Part shown: one piece after another, positions 1 to 6,334 of the stretch | Layout of the letters: every line of letters begins with the position of its first letter | Numbering within the stretch: the stretch's first letter is position 1 | From: Victivallales bacterium | GTDB taxonomy: Bacteria > Verrucomicrobiota > Lentisphaeria > Victivallales > Victivallaceae | DNA: 9,522 nucleotides | Reading direction: 5' to 3' | Assembly (NCBI GenBank): GCA_019038735.1 | Contig: JAHOYW010000262.1 | Coordinates: 1 to 9,522 of the forward strand | The notes under the pieces: generated by a model | The model's input: only the letters and a program-made list of their open reading frames with translations | The model's database searches: none | What the model was told of the DNA's origin: nothing | Position numbers and translations under genes: made by a program

Positions 1-976
1 ATGGAAACACCTTTACACCCTGAATAGTCAACATGTCATCACTGCGTGAAGAAATACGCTCGACCCGACGCAATGAACGCCCACATTTACAATCCCCCGG
101 CACAATTCTAGTTATATCACCCGTCCGGTAACGAATCATCGGCATTGTCTGTTTGCTCAAAGTCGTCAGCACTAATTCGCCCAACTCTCCTTCCGGCAAA
201 ACTTTTCCAGTATTCTGATCAATGATTTCAGGATAAAACAAATCTTCCAAAATATGTAAACCATCCCGGCATTCGCATTCAATCCCAATACCCGGACTGA
301 TGATTTCAGATAAACCATAAATATCATAGGCTTGGATAGAACTACTCTCTTCAATCCGTGAACGCATTTCCTTAGTCCACAGCTCCGAACCAAAAATTCC
401 TATTCTCAATGGCAGATCACGCAAATCAATACCTATTTCACCAGCTTGTTCCACAATAAAATTAAAATAGCCCGGAGTACAGCAAATGCCCGTTACTCCA
501 AGCTCTTTCATTATCCTTATCTGACCTTTGCTGTTGCTACCGCTAGCCGGGACAACTGTCGCGCCAAGTGCCTCGATACCATAATGAACACCAAGCCCAC
601 TGGAATTTTGGATAATATCGTCTTTGCGAATGCCGACGCAAAGCAAACAGCGTTCCATAGCATCTGTCCACATCTGAATATCTTCCTTGCTATATCCGGC
701 AACAAGCGACTTATCAAAAGTCTGCAAACGAACAACATCCTCCATCGAGCTGCCCAAAAGACCATAAGGATAATTGTCATGCAAATCAGTTTTCGTAGTA
801 AATGGCAGTTTAGCTATATCTTCCAGTGATTTAATATCAACAGGTTTCAAAGAAATTTCATCAAGGCGCATTCTGAAAAGCTGAATATTAGCATAAGTCT
901 TTTGGACAATTTCCTGCAGTCGTGCGAGCTGTAAAGCTCGAAGTTCTTCAAGCTTTATAAAATTCTTATCTGTCAT
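1..976 (-). CDS. Phenylacetate-CoA ligase (PaaK)-like protein, 3' end cut by the window edge
   Basis: The reading frame is open from the ATG at 976 to the window edge: 325 codons, about three quarters of the usual 430-440 residues. Family members activate phenylacetate or related aryl acids with ATP and CoA in the cytoplasm. Recognisable family blocks are HYGIEALGATVVPAS (131-145), FGSELWT (195-201), DIYGLSE (218-224), LPEGELGELVLTTL (260-273), IRYRTGDITR (281-290) and RSDDMLTIQGVKVFP (311-325). Two expected blocks are missing. The Ser/Thr/Gly-rich ATP loop after VVR is replaced by LQTFDKSLVAGY (84-95), about four residues shorter. The glycine/aromatic loop before LGVHYG is about six residues shorter. 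Cysteine pairs at 234/236 and 296/298 could form a metal site, but this is speculative. The frame is uninterrupted, so it is not an obvious pseudogene. Family assignment is firm. Aryl-CoA ligase activity is doubtful because of the missing loop. Confidence 0.88.
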   Translation of the reverse strand, partial: MTDKNFIKLEELRALQLARLQEIVQKTYANIQLFRMRLDEISLKPVDIKSLEDIAKLPFTTKTDLHDNYPYGLLGSSMEDVVRLQTFDKSLVAGYSKEDIQMWTDAMERCLLCVGIRKDDIIQNSSGLGVHYGIEALGATVVPASGSNSKGQIRIMKELGVTGICCTPGYFNFIVEQAGEIGIDLRDLPLRIGIFGSELWTKEMRSRIEESSSIQAYDIYGLSEIISPGIGIECECRDGLHILEDLFYPEIIDQNTGKVLPEGELGELVLTTLSKQTMPMIRYRTGDITRIVPGDCKCGRSLRRVERISSRSDDMLTIQGVKVFP

Positions 977-1001
977 TTCTTTTCTACCATGATTATTGAA
1001 A

Positions 1002-1007
1002 ATTATA
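1002..1007 (-). promoter_or_regulatory. Candidate -10 box for the PaaK-like gene
   Basis: The minus strand reads TATAAT here, a perfect -10 hexamer about 25 bases upstream of the ATG at 976. No good -35 box is seen at 16-18 bases further upstream; the sequence there reads roughly TCACGC. AT-rich DNA produces such boxes by chance, so this is weak. The 132-base gap between the two divergent genes (977-1108) must hold both promoters if both genes are expressed. Confidence 0.3.
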
Positions 1008-1093
1008 TATTAATCTACTCCATCGCGTGAGATATGCAATTTTCATACGAACAATAACTAGAAGAAAGAAGTCCTAAATACACAAGTCGAAAA

Positions 1094-1100
1094 AAGGAGA
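1094..1100 (+). promoter_or_regulatory. Strong Shine-Dalgarno site for the 48-residue ORF
   Basis: AAGGAGA lies 8 bases before the ATG at 1109, near-ideal complementarity and spacing. It is the main support that the short downstream frame is translated. Confidence 0.6.
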
Positions 1101-1108
1101 ATCAGAAG

Positions 1109-1255
1109 ATGAAAGCACTATTTATAGCAGTATTCGCGACCTTCGTATTTGCCTTGATAATAATATATCACGATTCACAGCGAACAAAAGCCGAGCTGAG
1201 CGACAATGCAAAAGTCATAGTCTTAAACAATACAATAATACAAATCTCAGAGTAA
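1109..1255 (+). CDS. Small single-pass membrane protein of unknown function (48 residues)
   Basis: ATG at 1109 to TAA at 1253-1255. Residues 3-20 are almost all hydrophobic and form one membrane span or uncleaved signal anchor. They are followed by a short charged stretch (HDSQRTKAELSD, 21-32) and a hydrophobic tail rich in Val, Ile and Asn. There is no lipobox cysteine. A good ribosome binding site precedes it. Seven of its eight Ile codons are ATA, whereas neighbouring genes mix ATT, ATC and ATA, so codon use looks different, though the sample is tiny. It is the only plus-strand gene, is divergent from the PaaK-like gene, and stops five bases before the convergent end of the PEGA lipoprotein gene. 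I do not recognise a family. The context does not link it to the secretion operon. It could be a small membrane protein of regulatory type or a chance ORF. Confidence 0.5.
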   Translation: MKALFIAVFATFVFALIIIYHDSQRTKAELSDNAKVIVLNNTIIQISE

Positions 1256-1260
1256 AATCA

Positions 1261-2604
1261 CTACATATCTTCTTCGGTCAGGGGACGAAGTACTTCTATC
1301 TTGTACATCTCTTTTTTAGGAATTAATATTTTCACTCTGGGTTCCGGACTATAAATAATGTTGTCTTTATGTTTCGCCAAAAGCAAAATTAATTTTTGCG
1401 GCTCGTTCTTCAATTTTAAGATATAATTACCTATCCATACATTTATTGGTTTCGGACGGGTTATTTTCGCTTTTCTGACCACTATGTATTTCTTCATAGT
1501 CGCTGGTCTCATACGCTTATGCGCCAACATAATCTGATATTTTCCAGCTGGAAGATTCCTGATATGAATTACTTTTGATAAATCCTTGCTTGCCCCCTCA
1601 ACTGTCAGACCATGTTCTTTGCCGTTTACATAAACGCTTACTCCCGGAGGATTGACTATTAAATCAATTCCTCCAGTATTGCGTTTCAGGGTAAACTCAA
1701 TGATATTTTCCCTTCCCGCGCTAACATAAGCGTCACGGCTTATGCTGTCAAAGCCATTCTTTTCAACTCTTATTTTGTATGCTTTTGTTTTTGCTTCGAG
1801 ATCAGAAACAATCAGTGGAGTTTTTCCAAAAGTTCTATCATCTATATACACCAATGCTCCTTTAGGAGTGCTACGAAATTCTAACGAACCAGGCAGACGA
1901 AGCAGAGTAAAGGTTTTAGCAGTCTGTTTATCACGCACTATATCCACAGTAGTTTTTACTTCAGAAAAGCCAGCTAAAGTAATTTTAATTTTATGCATCC
2001 CTTCCTGTAATTCTGTACGAAATGGAGAGAATCCGCGAGCTTTACCATTAATATATACTCTTGCCTTGGGGGGGATAGTTTTTAAAACAAATGTACCTAT
2101 ATCAGATTCTAGAGAAGCACTGACTTTTTGAGGACGAATATCAGTAAGCATCCATTTCACAATTCTAGGGGCACGATTGACATGTTCTATTTGAGCGGAA
2201 TATTCACCCAGTTTTAAATTAGTGAGCACCAGTGGAGTAAGTCCTTGTCTCTTCCCGTTCATCGTAATTTTAGCACCAACCGGATTGCTTGTAATAAGTA
2301 CCGACCCTCTTACCGGGCGTAAAGTCATAGTCATTTTTTTTGTTTTATTAGCTCTAATTTTCACATATTTCCAAGCGGGCTGATAATTTTTCTTGCTCAT
2401 TTTAATTAAATAAGTTCCTGGTCGAAGTCTAATCTCAGAAGGAGTTTGATTCTTTTGTGAAATATTGGAGTTCAAAATCACATTCGCACCTTGAGGGATG
2501 GAATTAAGTTCCAATATTCCTTGTGGAGCTTTTGCCTTTTCCGGCTCGCAGCCTGTCATCAATAAGATGCTCAAGCTTATTATAATTGCCAAGTATATTT
2601 TCAT
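1261..2604 (-). CDS. Lipoprotein with five PEGA repeats
   Basis: 447 residues. The N-terminus is a lipoprotein signal peptide with lipobox LMTGC, so Cys19 is the predicted lipidation site, and residue +2 is Glu. Five PEGA-type beta modules follow at about 29-95, 100-166, 170-234, 239-307 and 312-380. Each opens with a strand plus the N-P-x-G or P-x-G-A turn, such as SNPVGAKITMNGK (106-118) and STPKGALVYIDD (245-256). The C-terminal 65 residues do not match the repeat. PEGA modules are extracytoplasmic beta domains found in S-layer, lipoprotein and kinase-linked proteins; their partners are mostly unknown. The ATG overlaps the stop of the FHA membrane protein gene by one base (TAATG), indicating coupling; only a weak GAG ribosome site is seen. 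It is the last gene of the operon. I infer a periplasmic or outer-membrane scaffold for the secretion platform. A run of seven C on the coding strand lies in repeat 3. Confidence 0.88.
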   Translation of the reverse strand: MKIYLAIIISLSILLMTGCEPEKAKAPQGILELNSIPQGANVILNSNISQKNQTPSEIRLRPGTYLIKMSKKNYQPAWKYVKIRANKTKKMTMTLRPVRGSVLITSNPVGAKITMNGKRQGLTPLVLTNLKLGEYSAQIEHVNRAPRIVKWMLTDIRPQKVSASLESDIGTFVLKTIPPKARVYINGKARGFSPFRTELQEGMHKIKITLAGFSEVKTTVDIVRDKQTAKTFTLLRLPGSLEFRSTPKGALVYIDDRTFGKTPLIVSDLEAKTKAYKIRVEKNGFDSISRDAYVSAGRENIIEFTLKRNTGGIDLIVNPPGVSVYVNGKEHGLTVEGASKDLSKVIHIRNLPAGKYQIMLAHKRMRPATMKKYIVVRKAKITRPKPINVWIGNYILKLKNEPQKLILLLAKHKDNIIYSPEPRVKILIPKKEMYKIEVLRPLTEEDM

Positions 2605-4106
2605 TATTTTTTTCTCGCATTAAGAGTTCGTGAAAATCTGGTTAATTTTTTTCTAACCCATTTTTTAGCTTTATCGTCTTCATACGCCAATAATAACATT
2701 TCATTTAATGCTTCTATTCCTTCTTGAAGTTTCCCCAAGCGTTCCAAGCGATCAACTTCGTACTGCAATTCCTTCCAGCGTTTTTTTCTCATACTCTTAA
2801 CTTCATCATAACGTTTTTTGGCTATGTTATAAAATTTTGGTTTAGATGAAAACTGATTAAGATAGTCAATCGTCAATTTGTAGCGACGTTCAGCTTCCAA
2901 CAAATTTCCCGAGTTAGCTTTACGGTTGTCATAATATTGTTCCGCCTTCGCGAAACTCTCTATTGCCCGTTTTTGCAGTTCTTTTGGCGGCATAGCAAAA
3001 GTTAATAAGTCATAGCTATCGATAAAATCAACAATAGCCATTTCAATATCTTCAAAAGATGTCGGAGCTGAATTATTTTGGATAGTAATCGAATTAACTT
3101 TTTTATCCAAAGCAATAGTCATTGTTCTAGTTTTATCCAGATTATTAACAGCAGAACCTTTTGATACTGGATGTAGTTCCATAAATCTGGTATCTTGAAT
3201 GGCCGTTTTTAATGCTTTGATTAATTCCGGTTTAATTTCCTTGATAATCTTATTGTGATGTCGATCAGCTTTTACATCATCAATCGTGAAAGTCGCGGTA
3301 TTATTTTCGACAAGTAGAGAAAATCTAAAAATATTATTTTTAGTTATTTCAGTTTTTACATAAGATAAAACCAGTGGTATTGTTTGAGTTTTATTTCCTT
3401 GAGCAATATTTACTTTTAAGTTTTCCTTATTGGAGTTCAAAAATATAAAAACAAAAACCACTACCCCTAACAGCAATATCAGGTAAAACATGACATTAAA
3501 AATATGTTTTCTGCCAATTGGCACAGAATTTTTCTTATCAGTTTTATTCTTTTTTTTCTGCTCACCAAAAATATCATTCGCATTTTCTGATAGTTCTTTA
3601 GCTGTCACATCAGGCGATTTTTTAGCTTCAGTTTTGGGCTTTACTGTTTCAAGAATCGGTTTAATCTCACCGGGGTTTTTCGCTGCATTAGGAGATTTTT
3701 CGGGTTTTTTCGACATCGGCTGGAAAACTATTTTTTTCACGCTTTGCTTAGATGCTTCTTTAGCTATCGGAATAACAGGAGTTTCAGTTGCTTTCACTTT
3801 GCTTTTTGTTTTACTTTTTTCTTCACCCACGCGAAAGTCCTGCTCGCCGATATTTATAATATCACCTTCTTTCAGAACTTGATTGCCATCAATGAGTTTT
3901 TTATTTATTTTACATCCATTAGTGCTTCCCAAATCCTCAATGAACCAAGTACCCTCGCTTTGTTTAAAGAATTTAGCGTGATAACGCGATACTCCTTCAG
4001 TCTCTACAATGATGTCATTGTCTAATTCTCTGCCAAGACTAACACCTTCGCCTGACAGTTCGACCAGTTCACCATTTCGTTTGCCGTTTAAAAAATATAT
4101 TTTCAT
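2604..4106 (-). CDS. FHA-domain inner-membrane protein with periplasmic helical region
   Basis: 500 residues. An N-terminal FHA domain (about 1-95) keeps all signature residues: Gly25-Arg26, Ser40-Arg41-x-His43 and Ser61-Thr-Asn63-Gly64, so it should bind phosphothreonine peptides. A Lys/Pro/Ser-rich linker (95-200) leads to one membrane span at about 204-223. The roughly 277-residue remainder should be periplasmic by the positive-inside pattern. It starts with a mixed alpha/beta part (240-370) that I do not recognise. It ends with charged helices (375-490) resembling TPR-like or coiled hairpins, and a very basic tail. The start overlaps the DUF192 stop by four bases (ATGA), and the stop overlaps the PEGA gene start, so it sits inside the operon. 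The topology (FHA, one span, periplasmic part) recalls the YscD/PrgH ring proteins of type III secretion, but only at architectural level. A role coupling cytoplasmic phosphorylation to the Tad platform is inference. Confidence 0.85.
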   Translation of the reverse strand: MKIYFLNGKRNGELVELSGEGVSLGRELDNDIIVETEGVSRYHAKFFKQSEGTWFIEDLGSTNGCKINKKLIDGNQVLKEGDIINIGEQDFRVGEEKSKTKSKVKATETPVIPIAKEASKQSVKKIVFQPMSKKPEKSPNAAKNPGEIKPILETVKPKTEAKKSPDVTAKELSENANDIFGEQKKKNKTDKKNSVPIGRKHIFNVMFYLILLLGVVVFVFIFLNSNKENLKVNIAQGNKTQTIPLVLSYVKTEITKNNIFRFSLLVENNTATFTIDDVKADRHHNKIIKEIKPELIKALKTAIQDTRFMELHPVSKGSAVNNLDKTRTMTIALDKKVNSITIQNNSAPTSFEDIEMAIVDFIDSYDLLTFAMPPKELQKRAIESFAKAEQYYDNRKANSGNLLEAERRYKLTIDYLNQFSSKPKFYNIAKKRYDEVKSMRKKRWKELQYEVDRLERLGKLQEGIEALNEMLLLAYEDDKAKKWVRKKLTRFSRTLNARKK

Positions 4107-4537
4107 TTATCATTCTCACTATAAGGAACTACCGACTCCATTTCCTGAGCCATATTTTTTTTAACCATCAATGTAGATAGACCAGCTACAAGTTCTTCAG
4201 AAACATTAATTACATGCCCGATTTCTGTCCCACTATGTTCAATAACACCTTCCGGCAACTCAATTATAGTTACAGCTTTTGTGTAGCGCACAAGCATGAG
4301 CCATCGCGCAAGATTTTTTCGTAAGCCGACCACTTTATTATCAGAATCCAGAAATAAAACATCTATTTTCTGACTCATGAAAAAAGTATGAATGGCATTA
4401 CATCCAGTAAAAACCATTGCGTCAAAATCCACCGCATCAAATCTTCTGCCAATCATTCCACGAATTCTATCACTAAAATTTATCGCAAAAAAGGGATTAT
4501 GTGCAATATACCTTTTATTTGTTAAATTTACAATCAT
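4103..4537 (-). CDS. DUF192 family protein
   Basis: 144 residues. It matches the DUF192 pattern: RIRGMIGRRF (24-33), then Cys46-Asn-Ala-Ile-His followed by TFFMSQKIDVLFLD (51-64), and IIELPEGVIEHSGTEIGHVI (91-110). In typical members the middle motif reads FWMKNT..PLDVLFID; here the Asn-Thr and Pro-Leu are replaced. The family has no settled function; many members are exported. This one has no signal peptide, so as annotated it would be cytoplasmic. Its ribosome binding site (AAGG) overlaps the tadC stop (TAAGG) nine bases upstream, and its own stop overlaps the FHA gene start. It is therefore co-translated with the platform genes, and a role in the secretion system is suggested by position only. 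The family call is good; the role is unknown. Confidence 0.82.
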   Translation of the reverse strand: MIVNLTNKRYIAHNPFFAINFSDRIRGMIGRRFDAVDFDAMVFTGCNAIHTFFMSQKIDVLFLDSDNKVVGLRKNLARWLMLVRYTKAVTIIELPEGVIEHSGTEIGHVINVSEELVAGLSTLMVKKNMAQEMESVVPYSENDK

Positions 4538-4546
4538 AAAAATGCC

Positions 4547-5431
4547 TTAAAATATCAAAGTTTTAAATGCCTGCAGTACAATCGGCACTACTAAAATAAT
4601 AACTACCGCCGGAAAAATAAATAAGGCAAGTGGAAGTATTATTTTCACCGGAGCTTCTCCCGCCTTTTTCTCCGCACGCGAAAAGCGTTTATCACGAAGC
4701 ATATCGCCTTGAATAGTCAAAAGTTCACCAATGCTTACACCTAACTCCTCTGCCTGAATAATCGAGTTAAGCACCGTTGTCAAATCCGGCTGTCCAACTC
4801 TTTTTGCCAAATCACGCAAGGCCTGTGAACGTTTTTTTCCCAGCTTGATCTCGTGAAAAGTACGGCTCAATTCCTCATTCAAAGCATCCATTTTCCGACG
4901 CTGGATAATATCCCGCAAGGATGCCAGGAAATCTTTACCGGCTTGAACTGACAAAGTCAGCAAGTCAAGCACATTAGGCAGGGCGCCAAGTATTTCCGTA
5001 TGTCTGCTTTGAATGACCTTGCGTATCCATACCGGAGGATAAATAATCATTATAACCAGCAGAATCAGTCCTATAAGCGGGCGTTGCTGAATAATACAAA
5101 AAACCATTATAATCGCACCGAATATAGCGAGAATAATCCGCATTGAAATAAAATCAAGCGCATTAATAGTGTCAGCGTATCCCCCCATTGACAACTGTTT
5201 TTCAGTATGTTCGCGCGTAGCCTTAAAATTTACATTACGAGCAATAAAACGAACATTTACAATAAAAGGCAATGCCAGTTTAAATAGAATCGGCAAATTT
5301 TTGCGCATCTCAACACTCATTTTATTTTCTATCGTAATCTGCTGAAACATTTTCAAAGCAATAAACAGGAAAAGACAAACTGATATTCCCGCGCAGACCG
5401 CAGGAGTCAATGGATGCATCAATATTTGCAT
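4547..5431 (-). CDS. tadC: TadC, type II secretion F-domain platform protein
   Basis: 294 residues, normal for the family. TadC and TadB together form the inner-membrane core of Tad/Flp pilus machines and are thought to transmit motion from the CpaF/TadA ATPase. Membrane spans are predicted at about 11-27, 97-114, 118-135 and 263-287. The cytoplasmic T2SSF domain lies between, with LPNVLDLLTLSVQAGKDF (151-168), GVSIGELL (231-238) and the TadC signature SRAEKKAGEAPVKIILPL (251-268) followed by LFIFPA. The ATG at 5431 is chosen because it follows AAGGGAGA (5438-5445), which overlaps the tadB stop. That spacing is about seven bases and suggests coupled translation with tadB. No odd residues or breaks are seen. 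The call is secure at family level. Confidence 0.92.
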   Translation of the reverse strand: MQILMHPLTPAVCAGISVCLFLFIALKMFQQITIENKMSVEMRKNLPILFKLALPFIVNVRFIARNVNFKATREHTEKQLSMGGYADTINALDFISMRIILAIFGAIIMVFCIIQQRPLIGLILLVIMIIYPPVWIRKVIQSRHTEILGALPNVLDLLTLSVQAGKDFLASLRDIIQRRKMDALNEELSRTFHEIKLGKKRSQALRDLAKRVGQPDLTTVLNSIIQAEELGVSIGELLTIQGDMLRDKRFSRAEKKAGEAPVKIILPLALFIFPAVVIILVVPIVLQAFKTLIF

Positions 5432-5443
5432 AGTTTATCTCCC

Positions 5444-6334
5444 TTATACTTTGATTGAGGTTATTTTTCTTATTGATAAAAATCCGAGAATAATCAATAT
5501 TATAGCTACCACACAACTGATAATACCAATCACAGATTCGAAAAATGCCGACATCGCGTCCGGCACAATGTATGACATCATAAACATTAAAGCAAAAGGC
5601 ATAATCCCGATTACAATCGCCTGCAAGCGCCCCTGCGAAGTCAAAGCACTGATTTTGCGGTGTATACGGAGGCGTTCACGAATAACCGACGCCAAGCGTT
5701 CCAGCACAGAAGTCAATTCTCCACCAGTCTGACGCGCCGTAATTATTGCGACGGCTACCAGTTCAAAATCATCGCTTTCAATACGCCTGCACATATTATC
5801 CAAAGCAGTTTCCAGATCCACCCCCAAACGTAATTCTTGAATCAACAGGCGAAATTCAATAGATATCGGCGGTCTATTTTCATCTGCTATAGATTCCAAG
5901 GCCTGATTGATACTGAAGCCTGCTTTCAGCGAACTGCTCATGCCGCCGAGCGCGTCTTCAAGCTGTTCATTAAATTTACTTAAACGTCTTGCTTTCAAAT
6001 AACGCAAGATCAAACGCGGCGCGGGAAAAGTTCCAACCGCGACAATTGCTCCAAGCCCAATAGCTTTTATCCAGGAAAATCCACCACTAGTCATTCCGAA
6101 AATAATAACTGTCATGAAACAGCAAACAGCACTAATCGCCAGACTTAAATCAAATATTCTGCCAGCGGGCATTTGCAAAAGAACATCATCAAGCTCAACC
6201 GCGGCTTCTTTCAAATAACGATCTTTATAGCGGGTCGAAACATAAATGAAAGTATCAATAATAACCAAAGTCGCCAAAGTTACCGCTACCAATACACATA
6301 TACTCGGTCCCCAGCTGCTAGTCAAAATATTCAA
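5444..6334 (-). CDS. tadB: TadB, type II secretion F-domain platform protein (TTG start)
   Basis: 296 residues. TadB is the partner of TadC in the inner-membrane core of Tad/Flp machines. Spans lie near 9-31, 62-81, 88-107, 236-257 and 264-288. The T2SSF domain contains FNEQLEDALGGMSSSLKAGF (121-140) and TGGELTSVLERLASVIRERL (203-222), both typical of TadB. The start codon is TTG at 6334-6332. It shares bases with the cpaF stop (TTGA) and lies six bases behind a strong GGAGG. The next in-frame Met (56) would remove the first membrane span. It lies directly between cpaF and tadC, the canonical tadA-tadB-tadC order, which supports the assignment. Confidence 0.92.
   Translation of the reverse strand: MNILTSSWGPSICVLVAVTLATLVIIDTFIYVSTRYKDRYLKEAAVELDDVLLQMPAGRIFDLSLAISAVCCFMTVIIFGMTSGGFSWIKAIGLGAIVAVGTFPAPRLILRYLKARRLSKFNEQLEDALGGMSSSLKAGFSINQALESIADENRPPISIEFRLLIQELRLGVDLETALDNMCRRIESDDFELVAVAIITARQTGGELTSVLERLASVIRERLRIHRKISALTSQGRLQAIVIGIMPFALMFMMSYIVPDAMSAFFESVIGIISCVVAIILIILGFLSIRKITSIKV

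Noticed and set aside
590..736. PaaK-like gene being a frameshifted pseudogene
   Set aside because: The frame stays open and family motifs continue in the same frame on both sides of each shortened loop, so the losses are in-frame deletions rather than frameshifts.
446..829. 127-codon plus-strand open frame
   Set aside because: It lies wholly antisense to the PaaK-like gene, whose family motifs are clear; no domain or good ribosome site is seen.
1256..1260. Shared bidirectional terminator between the small ORF and the lipoprotein gene
   Set aside because: Only five bases separate the stops and I find no GC-rich stem with a T run around them.
1742..2131. 129-codon plus-strand open frame
   Set aside because: Antisense to the PEGA repeats and without a recognisable domain; a shadow of the real gene.
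3490..4025. Two overlapping Phe-rich plus-strand frames that look like membrane proteins
   Set aside because: They are the complement of the Lys-rich linker and FHA region of the minus-strand gene; the apparent hydrophobicity comes from AAA codons read as TTT.
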